Of a stretch of DNA of 64,000 bases, positions 25,188 to 37,841 are shown in pieces. A program made the translations under genes and the position numbers. Where the stretch lies: NCBI GenBank assembly GCA_030248065.1, contig JASAMV010000158.1, positions 141,357 through 205,356 of the forward strand. Reading direction: 5' to 3'. Within the stretch, counting starts at the first letter, position 1. Every line of letters begins with the position of its first letter. Source of the stretch: Rhynchonema sp. JSB1_4. Its lineage: Eukaryota; Nematoda; Chromadorea; Monhysterida; Xyalidae. A model generated the notes under the pieces. That model was not told the origin of the DNA. It was given only the letters and a program-made list of their open reading frames with translations, and did not search any database.

Positions 25188-28100
25188 ATGAGTGGTCGGC
25201 CAGACGTACAGATGGAGTATGACGAGCAAGAACACAACATCCGTTCCCGATCGTTGGGCGTTGTGTTTCGTGAACGAGATGACAAACACAGAAAACTGAG
25301 TGAAAGCAGGGGCGTGCATCTGCCGAACATTGCCATTGTGCCGCCGGTGAGTCCGGTCCATTCTAGTCTTCAGTGTTGTTCCATAATTCAGGCAGGAGCA
25401 AAAACAGAACGACTTGGTAAGGGCGCTCAGCGGTGGTTGGTAATTAACATAGTTGCAATTTTTCCGAAAAAATATATTTGCTGAAAAAAAACCCGGTTTT
25501 TTTCCGATATCTTTCCAGGCCAAAAGTTGGTCGCCTGTTAAAATGGGGTACATTTGGGCAAAGTGTGGTCTAAAATTGCTTCGTGACGAAAAGTCATGCT
25601 AGATAAGTCGACCAAAGACACAAAAAATGGTGTTTTTGGAGGATTTGAGAAACTGACCTCGCGACTGTCCAAGTTTTTTTTGGAAAATTTGGAAATTTCG
25701 TTATTTTCGCCTCTGAAAAAAAAACGGTTTTTTCCCGTTTTTTGTTTCAGGAAAAAACGGTTTTTTCACTTGCAACTATAGTTGGTCAGCCCATTGTGGT
25801 GGCAGAGGTGGTTGCGTTTTGCGTACTCACCTCTCACAGCCACAACTCCACATCATCCCGCAAGCAATTTATGCCGTCTGTGTTTTTCGACGTCATTCCC
25901 AAAAATCGCGCGCCAGCGCTCAAGCCTCCCATAATAAGCATTTTAATATCTTTTTCGGCTCAAGTTTCGAAAGAACTTCTAGTCTAATACTACTAAGCCT
26001 AAGCCTTGCCTATTTTGGCCAATGTTGTGTGCCAGAAACTCTGTTTTCACGCTTTGAGTGACCAAAATTACACCTCTCCCGCCAGTGTAGTTCCTGGGGG
26101 GAGGGGGGTCCCCCCCTCGGGTACGTCTGTTCCCCCTCCATGGTACGCCTGCCCAGTGTAGTGGCAGGCCCATGTGTGGGAGGTAAGTATGATGCGGGGT
26201 TGGGACCGGAAGCGTGAGAGGTATGATTTTGGTCACCCAAAAAGGCGAAAAAACACCGTTTTTGTGATACAATTTTGGCCAAAAATTGAGGTAAAAATAG
26301 TACTTTTGCAAAATTTTCGCCGAAAATCACCTAAAAATAGGTATTATGGGTGGGTTTGATTTTTGGGAAAATAAGGTCGAAAAACACCGATTTTTGCCTT
26401 AAAAAGGTATAAAATTGCTTGTGAGAGGTATGATTTGGAGTTGTGAGAGGTAAGTACTCACCCCCCCCCCCCCCCAACCCCCCCTCGGGTTTTGTGGTAG
26501 GTAAGTACTGAGAGGGGGGGGCAACCCCCCCCCCCCAACCCCCCCAGCCACTACTATGCGCCTGCCCCACTGTTCCCCCTCCGGGTACGTCTGCTCCCCC
26601 AATTTTTACCTAAAATAGGCAAATTTTGGCCTAAAATAGGCATTTTTAAGCATAAAATTAGTGATTTTTAGGTCAATGTCGTCAAAAATCGCCAAAATAC
26701 CTTTTTTATTGAGATTTTTTTCCTAAAAGGGGAAAAAATGAGCCAAATTTTCGACCTCAAAAAATGACTATTCTCCAAATTTGGGTCCTCCCCCTTTTCC
26801 GGGTCCCTCCCCCCCTTCCCCCCCAGGTGGGTACGTCTGTTCTCCCTCCGAAAAAAAGGGGTACCGCCTGTTCCCCCTCCGGACCAGGAACTACACTGTC
26901 TCCCGCATCCGGTCGGTCTCATCCCCGCATTATGTATACTTATCCCGCACACTACACTTGAGGCCTGCTGTGGACGACACGGCATGTACGTTTGGACCAG
27001 GAACTATACTGTCAATCAAGCCCCTTTTCCATGAACTATGAAGCTCCATCTTTCACAATGACATTGTTGTGGTGGTGATGACAATGTCAATGTTCAGGCG
27101 CGTGTCACCACATCGCACCATGGCAGCAGCGGGTCGAGTGATTCGGCGAGTGATGGTAATGCGACACGAACACCCACAACCGCTGCCAGTCCGGTATGTC
27201 GCATTTGGAGGGATCTGGGGAATGTCACGATCAATAGTGAAACATTTACTGCGACTCAAACAGGTGGGCACGATTGTACGACTGCAGAATCCGATGCAAA
27301 TTTCGCCCAATAGTCGCGCGTCAACCATCACCAATCGCAAGACGCTCATCCGTGACTCGCTCGATGTTCGTGTGTTCCTGCCGGATAATAGAGGTATCGC
27401 ACAAAGAACCGTTCTGTAGTTTTCCCGAAAAAGTGCATGTAGTGTATGTGTGGCAGACATGCATATATTTTTAATGCATGTAATGGCGGATAATGTTAGT
27501 GTTGTTATTTCAGCCCTTCAATTCACGATTGACGGCGGTCGATCGATCACGTCCATGTGTCTCGCACATATCTGCTCGCAACATCTCAACATTCCTCATG
27601 AGATAGCCACGGAAACGTTCGCCTTGTGGCTAGTGTCGCCTTTACTTGGTTAGTCCATTATTGTGACTTAGGTGACGTTCTTCAATTGCGTCCCCATTTG
27701 ATCGAAGCGAAGCTTGAACTGTTGAGTCATTGAGGTCATTCCCCGTTGAAGCGTCAACGAAAGTGCCACAGTCACTAACTGCCACATATCATTCGCTTGT
27801 TTGTCATCATTTGTATTCATTGCCTTGTTTTGTCACGAGTGTTATTCTTTGGCGTCTGATTAAAAGAATCTGTAGGCACAGTGGCGGATACAGCTTTTGG
27901 CCAACAGAAGGGCCAAGTCCAAAAAAAGTTATTTTTATCTCGTGCTTGTTGCATTTTAAGTTTTTAAGTAGTCATTTTTATCTAGTGCTTGTTTAGTTTC
28001 GCGCTTTTTACACCAAGTATTGCATAAATGTGACACGGGCGAAAGTTTGGAACGCCAAATTTCATTGAAAAAAGTGTGTCTGACGCGCTAAACACTCAAT

Positions 28101-31100
28101 TTTTGGATTTTTAAGATGTATCAGAGTGAAAACCCTGCGACAATTTAGTTGTCCTTTTTCCTTCTTCCTTCTAAAACGGTAGCCCCTTTCAGGGGCCAAA
28201 GGCGGCCATGTCCCCTGGGTCCGCCCTTGATATGGCACATCCCATCCCCAGCGGTGAGCTTGCCTGCGATAAAGCTCAGGCATTCGCCTGTGACGACCTT
28301 ATTGCTAAAGCCAAACCATAAACCACGACTGGGGAAGGCCAACGTCCCAGTACGTGCACTCGAACTCATAAATTTGTTTTGCAGAAGTGCAACTCAAACC
28401 GCACCATGTTCCCTTCCAAGTACGTTTGGTTTGGCCCAATCTGCTGATGAAATACACAACGGCGACACAAGAGGATATTGAAGTCGATGAACCGTTGTTG
28501 ATGTATAGACGCAATGTGTTGCTCTCTGGAAAACGGCAGAGGCAGGTATGTACGGTCATTCTCGCTGTAGTTAGTCAACGACTGTTTGGTCCCAATCCAC
28601 CGCTCGCGTTCAGTTTTGAATTGTATACTCCGTGTGGGATATTCTGCATAGTTAATGGAAAAACGTGGGTCCCACTGAATCATGTCACTGCACTGTGCAA
28701 GTCAGTGAATGTCCTTGCGGTCGCTGCTATAAATGGGCATGGTAAACCTATGGTAATAGGCCCTGCACCGAGTGGTGCCCAAATTAGCACAAACTGTCAA
28801 ATCTCTGATCACAGCTTGCGCATGCTGACGATCGTTCAGTGGAGATCCTCTACCTCGACGCTCGTGAGTCGGTGCTTTTCGGTCGACAACCGATTGAGAT
28901 GAGTCGCGCGTTGGACTTGGCTGCAGTCGATATGGCCATACATTGGGGACCGTACAATGCCGACAGACACACGATGGCATATGTCAAGTTAGTCAACCCA
29001 AGTTAATGCCGAATTCAGCCGTTGGACGCCAATTTCGGCCAGCTTAAAAGATTTCCCCGATACCTCAAATTAGCATTAGCTGGTCAATTTTACCAGTCCG
29101 ATATCTCAAGTGACATAACCCAAACAAAGGTTTGGCTACAGCGTTTGCAACCCTAAAATGGACAAAGGTTCCCTTCAAGTCAGTCAGTCCCTTTAGGTTG
29201 TACTGTATGCACATGCACAAATCCTGAATTTTTCACAATTAGTTGATGCAGGAGCTGCTAATTTCAACTTCACAGGCGAAATGAACGACCAAGTTCTACA
29301 AACAATCACCGTAGATGCACTTTTCAGACAACACCTGCCCGATTTCCTGCCGGAGCACCTTGTATCAGCAGCACTTGGCTGGACGCTGTTCGGTCTGCCT
29401 TCATGTGGTGGTGTGTGTCATCAGTTGATCGATCGATATCGCGAATACAGTGCGCTCACACACACTCAGTTGCAGACACATTATGTGTTGGAGTGTATGA
29501 ATATGGCCACTTATGGGTGAGTGCGTGGTCGGGCATGAACGTTATCATGGCGAGAAGTGCGATAGTTTCGTGTGAGTTTTTTTTACCAATCGCGTGAAAA
29601 AAGTATTGGCGTCGTTATTGCCGGCGTTCATTTTGTGTCCGGGGCTTGACCGCTAGATTTTTTTTATGTGAGAAAGTTTTTGGTTTTCCTACTTTTACAT
29701 GCCTCACTATTATGCTGAATATAATATTCTCGGGAACTGTTCTCTAAAAATAACAAGCAAGGTCGCACATATAATTACCGTCAAATATGACATTATTACC
29801 ATCAGTGGCATAACATGATTGACATTTTAGGTCGGAACTAATTGTGCTGCCTAAGAAATATTTCTCGGTTAATATAAAATCAATAGACGAAATAAGCAAA
29901 ATCAACAGTCTTCTGTTCGGCAGTTGTTGAAAAACACCGCAATAAATGTACAAAAACCAACTATCTCCATGTTACCCTTTAGTTTTTCCAATATATCTGA
30001 CGTACACATGCACCATTTATAGTCGCAATCGCAGTTCTATCCCTTTCTCCGTGCAGTTGTGCATTCTTCTGTGGCCAAATGGAGCGTGCGCCGATGTCGA
30101 GCGGTCGTTGGCTGCGTCGGTCCCTGTCTGGGGCGGGTGCTGGTGACGTGCCGGTGTTGATCGCTGTCAATCGGTCACAAATCAACATCATCGATGAGAA
30201 GGCACATCAATTGGTGTTGGCGCAGCCGTTGCTCGATTGTGTATGGAAGACGGCCAGGAGGTACCGGATGGGTTGGATCGTATTTGGCGTGTTGAGCAAA
30301 GGCTCCGTGTTTATAGTTACAGGGTTAATCGGAGCATCGTCGATTTGGTCTGTCGACTGCTCCGTGGTGTTCACATCCCAGTATGGTTTAAGTCGAGTAA
30401 AACCCACACATTGTGAACAGGATGGCATCCATGCGACGATTTTGTTCACTGTGAGGAATATTCGCTGTAGGGCGCACATGGCAGCATTACAGCTACGTGC
30501 TGTATCAGCACAACATCTACTAATGAAATCTTCTGCCGCAAGTTGATTTTTTGTCGGATTGCTTTCCATTTGTCGTCATAGCCAACTAGTTTGTCCGACG
30601 TGACACCATAGTCATCAGCACGTAAAGCGTCAGGGCTCTGGCGCAGTGGTGTTGTTGGGGAGGGGGTTACCCCCTGGTATGGGGGTATGGCAAATCGGCC
30701 GTGGGAAATTCTTCACTTTTGGAACAAGCACCCCAATAAATGACATTTTGACCCCGAGAAGTACTAAAATTGACCATTTTTCGCCTAAAAATGTCAAAAA
30801 TCGCTTGCTGCCACAAGAAACCCCTGTTGTAAGCACTTTTTAGACCAGTTTTTATCACTTAAAAGATTTTTGAGGTCATTTGTTCAGAAACCCCACCCTC
30901 GGGTATGGGAAATTTTTGAATTTTTGGGAGAACCCCCTCTGGTATGGGAAATTTTTGATTTTTGGGGTATGCATGGGAAATTTCCCGAAAATTGGGCTAG
31001 GCATGTGAAAATTTCGATTTCTCAACGACACCTCTGTTCTGGCGCACTGTTTGTGTAAGTGTGCTGCGCGTGCGCCTTAAACTTGAGGTGCATTTAATTT

Positions 31101-33668
31101 GAGCTGGACGTTAATGAACGCAAGAGATATCACCAAATATATCGTCAGAAAGTCGTCCACATCTTTCTCCAGAGATGTTTTGGAAACTTCTTTTCAGCTC
31201 CAACCCCGATGACCCCGAATGTCTGCCGTCGGTTTTCCTGCATTTCCCATCCGATTCTGGGCACGAAAACGGTGATCTTCCTGACAGTCAGGATAGTTCG
31301 CCTCGGGACTCGTCGTATTTGGTGCAGATATTCACACGACAAGCGCCCATGGTTGGTATTTCGTTGATACAGTGCATCCTGTGTTTGTTTGATCCTTGAT
31401 CTACCGTTACCCCACACCCAATCCAGCGAATATTAATAGTGGTGACCGAAAAGATTTGCATCTAAAAATAAAACAAGTCCTGTTTTGATCTTGTCAGTAT
31501 AGCATTGGGAAATATCTAGTTTGGTCTGCGCACCAAGGTGGCTGAACTTTCCCATGCATTTTACTGTCTGAGCGCTTGTTCTGGTATGGGCAATCCGCCA
31601 GCTCATGGCACTCGCACACACAGGTTGCAGGCCACGTTACTGCCATCAATGAATACATGTATTCTCTGCAGTTATGAGTTGAAACATCCCCAACCAAATT
31701 TTGCAACGGTGCGTACGTCAAGCAGCAAATGAAAACCGGATAATTAAAAAGCGGTCATCAAAGCATGACACTCGCTCAAAGGGTGATATTTTCGAAACGG
31801 TGTGAAGGTCAGTTGGGTGTAAAGGTCGGTGGAAAGCTCGGTCGACAGCTCAGTGTGATAGACCTCGGTATAAACTTGAAACATTCCACGTTAATAACAG
31901 GCAATGTTTCACGTTTACACCGAGCTTTTGACCGAACTTTACACCGACCTTTACGCCCAACTGACCTTTACACCGTTTCGAAAATTCCACCCATAGTGTA
32001 CATTTTGTTTAGAAAATGGCGTGTGCTGCTGCGTGCGCTGTGTATAAAAAGTGCCATGAGCCGATGGATTGCCCATACAACACAGCCAGTGAACTCGTGT
32101 TGCACAACCATAGACCAACATGGCTGCCTGCTTGATGTTACACGTTTGAATGACCTGGCATCAGCAACAACTGCGTGTTGGATTTTTCCCATACAAATAC
32201 AAGGTACTGCCTTGGTCCGCTCATGAGCTTGTGTTCTTGTGGCGGATGGGTTCTTTTTGGTGCGAGCCACTGGGGTAACCGGAGGTCAAATAATGCACAT
32301 AAAATAGAAAATTTTGGTCCGACCATCGGACCAAAATTTGATCTCCGAACCAAAAAAACTCACCGGTTTTGTGTTACAATTTTTTTGGGAAAAGTAAAAT
32401 AAAACACCGCCTGGAAAAATAAACAGAAAAGTACTCGGGCCTCGGAAAAAACGGTTTTTTTCGTGAAAAAACGTTTTTTTTCGTCCGCCGGTATACCGAA
32501 ATGTGAATATCCCTTGATGTCCCGCTCGCTTCACTAAGCACTGAGTGATCTACGTACGATTATGCACCTCGCTTGTTGAATCTGTAGGTCGAAGCCCTGC
32601 TGAATAGCTCGTTCGATATGACATACGAAGAATTGGAAGAGCAAAATAATGGTCGTGCTGGAATGTCTGAAAGGGGGGATGTGCCATCAGCCAGAACATC
32701 GCCGGATACGACTGGTTGGTCATCTTCACTATCGCTAGATTTTATTTTGGATCGGATCTGGGTTGCTGCCGCTAAACACCTGTTGTTAATCGTGATGATT
32801 TTCTGCACAGTTTAAAGAATAATTTCAGAAAATGCTTCTTCACACGACATCAACCCACTTTGCACAGGCAAGCACACGCAGCTCACTGCTTGCAAACTTT
32901 CGATTATTTGTGCGTGGTCGACCCTCTTTATGGTGACATGGCCTCCTTTCTGCCACTAGGAAGAATATTCACTGCATGTGCATAGGATGTACATTATAAC
33001 AATGTCACTATGTACATGGCGGATTTCACCTTGGAGTGTCACCATTGCGAGGGTAACTGCAATATCTATCTGGTGGCTGCCCTGTAAAGTCGATCTTCGC
33101 GAGCATGAGCTTTCAAAAATATGTTTCGGTAGACCAATACAACCCGTGCAAAAGCAGAAGCCGACTTGTGGCTTCTGTCACACGGGCAAATGTCCGCAGA
33201 GCAAATGTTTGAGGCAACGCAGCGCGTGGAATTTTCACGTATTGCAAAAGCCACAACAAAGTTCAAGTAGTTTTCTGCGGGGCCAGAGCTCGTGCTCGCG
33301 TAGATTGAGTTTACATACAACTTTCCTGCAATAAATCAAATCCGAAGATAATGGGTTGTTTCTATGCAAAGCTTGCGGTCTAATCTTTACTGGATACTAA
33401 AACGCCTTTCGCATGTTTTTATAGCCCGACGTTCTAAAAAGCACTCCATTTTTCAGATGCGTTCTTACAAGAGACCAACGCAATTGACCTAGAGGAAATC
33501 AGACTTTGCGATAAATTGGATAAATTCTGTGTGGCAACTTTGGACTCGCAGGGCAATTGTACTCACGCGATGGGGTCATTGAGAAAGGTACTGGATGCTG
33601 CGCAACACACGGCAGCCGCCCCTGGGGCTGTCACTCATGATACTTCGTTGGAATCAGAGTTCAATTGA
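25188..33668 (+). CDS. FRMD8/Bili-like FERM protein, 579 aa
   Basis: FERM-domain adaptor; vertebrate FRMD8 (iTAP) binds iRhoms and stabilises the ADAM17 sheddase at the cell surface. Exons: 25188-25346, 27098-27193, 27264-27393, 27514-27648, 28385-28545, 28815-28987, 29328-29516, 30057-30260, 31198-31351, 32588-32714, 33457-33668; total 1740 nt with phases matching throughout. Diagnostic stretches: FALWLVSPLLEVQLKPHHVP, DEPLLMYRRNVLLSG, FLPEHL, a YGCAFFCGQ block, and the C-terminal FCVATLDSQGNCTHAMGS motif. The N-terminal 85 residues are charged then Ser/Thr-rich. Read without the last splice, exon 10 would give a hydrophobic tail; the GTTGGT donor at 32715 and the conserved final exon argue against that. 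Introns hold several MITEs. Confidence 0.88.
25430..25785. repeat. Dispersed AT-rich repeat, shared with 62290-62500
   Basis: Contains CCAAAAGTTGGTCGCCTG, AAGTCGACCAAA and GATTTGAGAAAC in the same order as 62340-62490, between CCGTTTTTTCGG-like tracts. Part of FRMD8-like intron 1. No terminal repeat resolved. Confidence 0.6.
26083..26898. mobile_element. hAT-like MITE in FRMD8-like intron 1, TSD tctcccgc
   Basis: Ends CAGTGTAGTTCCTGG / CCAGGAACTACACTG, perfect 8-bp duplication TCTCCCGC at 26075-26082 and 26899-26906. Its subterminal repeats are GGTACGTCTGTTCCCCC. It contains a second complete element (26154-26558). Confidence 0.9.
26154..26558. mobile_element. hAT-like MITE nested in 26083-26898, TSD cgcctgcc
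   Basis: Begins CAGTGTAGTGGCAGGC and ends GCCACTACTATG, with the perfect 8-bp duplication CGCCTGCC at 26146-26153 and 26559-26566. The right terminus has drifted from the expected CTACACTG. Internal units are GTGAGAGGTANG and GTGAGAGGTAAGTACT. Confidence 0.87.
27881..28233. mobile_element. hAT-like element, CAGTGGCGGATACAGC end
   Basis: Starts CAGTGGCGGATACAGC and ends GGGTCCGCCCTTG. It shares long blocks with 36948-37511 (TCGTGCTTGTTGCATTTT, CCTTTTTCCTTCTTCCTTC, CCCCTTTCAGGGGCCA). Lies in FRMD8-like intron 4. Target duplication is weak. Confidence 0.65.
30644..31036. mobile_element. hAT-like MITE in FRMD8-like intron 8
   Basis: Ends CAGTGGTGTTGTTGGGG and CAACGACACCTCTG, flanked by CTCTGGCG and TTCTGGCG (7 of 8). 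Subterminal units are GGTATGGGAAATTT-like. Related to the element at 21878. Confidence 0.83.
31781..31992. mobile_element. 212-bp foldback with motif pair at its centre
   Basis: Imperfect arms of about 95 bp (outer edge GGGTGATATTTTCGAAACGG, matching complement ending CACCC). The centre holds GAAACATT and AATGTTTC as an inverted pair 18 bases apart. Lies in intron 9 of the FRMD8-like gene. Confidence 0.78.
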
Positions 33669-34447
33669 TTAATTGTTGGTTTCGTCACCCAAGTTTAACC
33701 AATCAATCAGAAAATGTGTGCAAAGCTTTTGATTCGTTCGAATATACTTGGCGGTTGTTGTGCCTTTTCGGGTCCGTGAATGCGAACTTTTCAAGTGTTT
33801 TTCGTTTTCGATTTTAGTATTGTTTGATCCCAACAAATTTCTATACGTGGCCTGTTGGCTATTGGTCTTTTTGTCCATATTCTATTTATCTGTGTGAACT
33901 GACATCAGCGAAAAGTACAATAATCTCTCATACAAAAAGTACATGGAATAATTACGAACGCTGTTGCTTGCTGTGTGTTTTTCGGTCTATATTTGCTGCT
34001 GGTCCCAATTATTTTGTGAAAATGTGCATTGCAGGCCTCATTACCCAATTTGTGCGTGGGTTGTCTGTTTTTTTTGGCATTTTTATTTTACATTTACGAT
34101 GACAAGTCAGATTTGTGAAAGCCTTGTTTCAGTTACAGTTTGCGCCCCTAAGTGTCCCAAAAGGCAACAAATTATTTTTTCGTGCATTAAGTGCTTGTAC
34201 ATAACTTGTGACTATCCTGCAAAAATTCTTTGTGTAATTTTGCACTGTATTCCATACATAGACTCTGTGTGTGTTACATATCAATCAACTGATAAAACTG
34301 CATTATATACATATACAGCACGCGGTCGATGCGTGGTTATTTCCAAAAAAATACTGCCTGACGTACAGCTGCGCCTTGCTTTCAACAAGGCGATGCTTTC
34401 TCGGTTCTTTCCAAAATTTTGACAAAAACATCCCTCTTTAGTCCAAA
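33669..34447. other. Intergenic spacer, no gene
   Basis: AT-rich spacer between the FRMD8-like stop and the thioesterase-like start. The longest frame (about 33964-34420) is cysteine-rich by chance and lacks splice or family support. Confidence 0.6.
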
Positions 34448-37400
34448 ATGTTGCGCGTCCGTCCCTCTGAGGTGACCATGTTCGACGCACCTCTGGAAAT
34501 TGTGGTCTGTGGATTAAAAGCCGGTAAGGACATACTACAGTCTGCCGTCATTCTGGTCACATGGTCGGATGTGTCTTTTTGTCAGAAGTTCGGTTTACGG
34601 CAGTTTCGGAGCCAAACTCGTTCAAAAATATTCGTTTCGAAGATCAGTACAAAGACAGTGATTTTTCGTAAACTTGTCGATTCTATCGAAAAAAAATTCC
34701 AGGTCAAAACGTCACCGTGGCCATGTTTGTTACACACGACGGTAATCAATATCAATCGGCTGCACATTACACGGCTGATAAGAACGGACAAGTGGATTTG
34801 ACTAGCATGACCTCGGAAGGGGGCACGTATTTGGGTAACTTACAATTAATTTTTGGAAGTTCATTTCTAAAACGCTGGTTCACGCTACAATCTTTGATAT
34901 TGCATGTTTCCCACCGATTACAGGTGTGCACCCGATGGGTCTGTTCTGGTCGTTGCACCAAAGTCCCTCGCAACGTGCCGGGCTGCGTCTGTTGCCCCGT
35001 GATGTTTCACAGGCCATCATCTACACGTTGTCGGTGTACGACGATCACACAAAATCGATATCGATTGATGATCCTTGTCTGGCTCGTTGCCAACTGCATC
35101 GACACTTTATGCACCCTGATGTTTCAAGGCACGAAGTGTGTGTAGGTCGTGTGCGTGGCGGACTGTTTGTGCCAAAAAGTCACACGACCGGACCGAGACC
35201 AGCACCTGCCTGTATCGATCTGTTCGGCACTGCTGGCGGACTCGTGCAGCATCGCGCTGCATTGCTCGCCAGTCATGGGTGTGTGTAGAGGGATGAAACA
35301 TTATAGCTGCACAGACATCACCAATCCAAATAAAGTATCAGTTTTGCTGAACTTGATAAATCAAGGTATAGTGCATGCTCACTTTCAGTTTCATCGTGCT
35401 CGCGCTCGCCTATTTCGGCTACAAAGACACACCAGCGGCGGATGATGTGAATATGGAGTATTTCCAGGTGCAAACCGAGCGGTTGCAATGCGCTGTTCTG
35501 ATGTTTCACTTTCCATTGCACTGGGTGTAGTTCAAGCGTACCTTCGCAGGAGGCCATCGATTACCTGCGCACCCGTCCAGATGTGCACGCCCCTGATGGT
35601 GTCGGCATCATCGGTGTGTCCATGGGTGGTGTCATATCGTTGCTGTCCGGCATCCATTTGAAAGGGGTCGGTTTTACTGGTGCATGCTATTTTTTGCCAG
35701 AGGAATTTCCCAAAAACACTGTCACACGTAAATTATGCGTTATTCCTCGTTTTAAATTTCATACGCCATGACGAAAACGCTCGCATTTTCAAGATCAAAT
35801 CGGTGGTTTGGATCAACGGTGACCACATGATGGACAACTTTTTCGGCATCAAATACAAAGGAAAACACTTTCCAACGCCTGAATTGTGAGTGGTCGTGCT
35901 TTTAGGTTGCTCTGCACTAACGATTTCCTGTTTTCACAGACAAGCGTGCATCAGTACGCCAAATGGGCACGTGACGCCAACAAGACAAAGCAAAGCTTCG
36001 TGTGTGGGCTCGTTTGTCCAACGGTGCAACAACCAAAATTCATATTGTTGATCCTATTCCAGCGGCGATCTTGACCTTCTCACCAAACTCTTCACGGACA
36101 GCCAAAATGGTGGCGTGCTTTGGTACCGCAAATATCGCGACACCATTCCTGTTGACCCGAATGTTGAGTTCCCGATCGAACAAGCACCACCCAATGTGCA
36201 ATTCCTCTTGTTAGCTTCTCGAGATGACCAAAATGTGACCGCTGTACCCGCCGCCAGGAGCTTGTATAGACGAGCCCAGAAGGCTGGTGGGTCACACAGA
36301 AGTTGGGCCGATATCAAACACGCGTATCGGTCACGTGGCTTTTTGCATCAGTCTCGTTAATGCCATTAATCTTGTCTTCTCCGGCAGAAAGGTAATTCCC
36401 AAAGAAATGGTGTCTAACCATTGCACCGTCAAAAATAGTGGCATCAGTAAATTTCGAAATATTGTACAGTCTGATGCAAAAGGTGCTGTGCCCACGGCAA
36501 GATTCGGCCAGAATGTGTATTACGATCCCATGTGTGATATGACCATAAACTTTCCGTCCAAATCTTGCTCTTCGATAGCTCAGTGATAAAGTGGCCCCGG
36601 TTAGTCGGAGGACCTGAGTTCGATCGAATCCCAGTCGAAGAAAGCATTTTTTTGCTCACAAACGGTTTTGGTATGCACATGCGCTCAGAGTTATTACGAT
36701 CCCATCACCGAGTTTGACTCCTGCTAAATTATGATAAGACTCACACAGTTATGAAACATCATCACCCAGGTCGGACCAACGTTCGATTGGAGGAATTCGA
36801 TGGGGCTGGCCATCTGCTCGAGCCGCCCTACATTCCGCACGCCAGGGAAACGTGGCATAAAATCATTGGTTGGTTGTCAAAAGAAGCACTGATGCGCATC
36901 GGTGGATGCAGTGTGCCCTTTTTATGGTGACTCTCTTGTAGCAGTGCCGAATCCAGCTTTTTGCCAAGGGATGGGGCCAATTACAAGCAGTCATTTTTAT
37001 CTAGTGTTTGTTGCATTTTTGAAAAGTCATTTTGGATGTGGTGCTTGCTTTGAATTTGACGCTTTTTACAAGAAGTACTGTACAAAATGTGGCCACGTGC
37101 GTGTAGCCCGCCAAATTTTGTCACTTTTTGCGCGCATGACCTTATGTTTCATTGAACATACAGTTCCGGGTGCAATTCTAGGCTGAAAGTTGAAGTCGCG
37201 TGCACGCGCGTGCACGCGACTTCCTAGTGCTAAAACATAGGGAGCGCACGCCAGCGCACGCGCAAAACTTCGCGTGCACGCGCGTGCACGCGACTTCAAC
37301 TTTCAGCCTAGAATTGCACCCGGTACTGTAGGTGTATCTGACGTGCGAAGCGTGCGATTTTTGGCTTTTGAAGTGCACAGAGTGAAAATCCTGCAATTTA

Positions 37401-37841
37401 GGGGTCCTTTTTCCTTCTTCCTTCCGCAATGGTGGCTCCCCTTCAGGGGCCATTTTGACCAAAGAGGAGGCATGGCATGGCCCCTGTGGCCTCCCTGGAT
37501 CCACCCTTGATACATAGTGAAAATTGTTGAATAATATTTTGGTTCCAATCTGCTGTTAAACAGCTAATAGTCTCTGTAAAATAGTCATTATTCTGTACAA
37601 TGACTGAAATTGTTGGGTCCCACCGGATTAATTCACTAGACGGTTGACAGGATAACAACAATGAGCTGCAGTTATGAATCATTTTACAGACCGCCGAATG
37701 AATTGGGGCGGCGAACCGTACGGGCACGCGGCTTCACAAGAGCGAATGTGGAGAATCCTGAAGTTTTTCCTCGCTGAAACACTGGGCCAGCCGTTGCCCA
37801 TGCGTGAATTTGTTGGGGAAGGAACGACTGCAAAATTGTGA
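34448..37841 (+). CDS. Acyl-CoA thioesterase / BAAT-like hydrolase, copy 1, 461 aa
   Basis: Alpha/beta-hydrolase of the ACOT1-6/BAAT family, acting on acyl-CoA (hydrolysis or transfer to an amino acid). Exons: 34448-34523, 34703-34834, 34924-35278, 35389-35467, 35550-35666, 35794-35885, 35940-35999, 36063-36286, 36770-36868, 37690-37841; 1386 nt, phases consistent. N-terminal beta-sandwich (GVHPMGLFWSL), then VRGGLFVP, IDLFGTAGG and FIVLALAYFGY. The nucleophile elbow is GVSMGG (Ser), the acid lies in the LLLASRDDQN loop, and the His in GAGHLLEPPYIPHA. Human BAAT has Cys as nucleophile, so Ser favours a thioesterase. No organelle-targeting signal is obvious. Exon 7 (60 nt) is absent from copy 2 and can be skipped in frame. 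Confidence 0.88.
36569..36641 (+). pseudogene. tRNA-like relic with TCGA duplication in the T arm
   Basis: 73 bases with a perfect 7-bp acceptor stem (TCTTCGA / TCGAAGA), TAGCTCAGTG at the D-arm position and GAGTTCGATCGAATCCCAG at the T arm. The D stem is broken, the anticodon stem imperfect, and the T loop is four bases too long. Probably a tRNA pseudogene or tRNA-derived repeat in intron 8 of the thioesterase-like gene. Confidence 0.45.
36948..37511. mobile_element. hAT-like element related to 27881-28233, carrying a nested MITE
   Basis: Starts CAGTGCCGAATCCAGC and ends CTGGATCCACCCTTG. It shares ordered blocks with 27881-28233 but is interrupted by the TA-flanked MITE at 37159-37330. Lies in intron 9 of the thioesterase-like gene. 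Confidence 0.65.
37159..37330. mobile_element. Tc1/mariner-type MITE, copy 2, nested
   Basis: TA-flanked, inverted ends CAGTTCCGGGTGCAATTCTA / ...GAATTGCACCCGGTACTG, same family as 16818-16946. The interior is two GCGTGCACGCGCGTGCACGCG-type palindromes. Confidence 0.78.

Noticed and set aside
32715..32815. Hydrophobic C-terminal tail on the FRMD8-like protein, suggesting a tail anchor
   Set aside because: A GTTGGT donor at 32715 joins in phase to 33457, whose product carries the conserved FRMD8 C-terminal motif; the tail is intronic.
33964..34422. 152-aa plus-strand Cys-rich frame
   Set aside because: AT-rich spacer, no start context, no splice or domain support.
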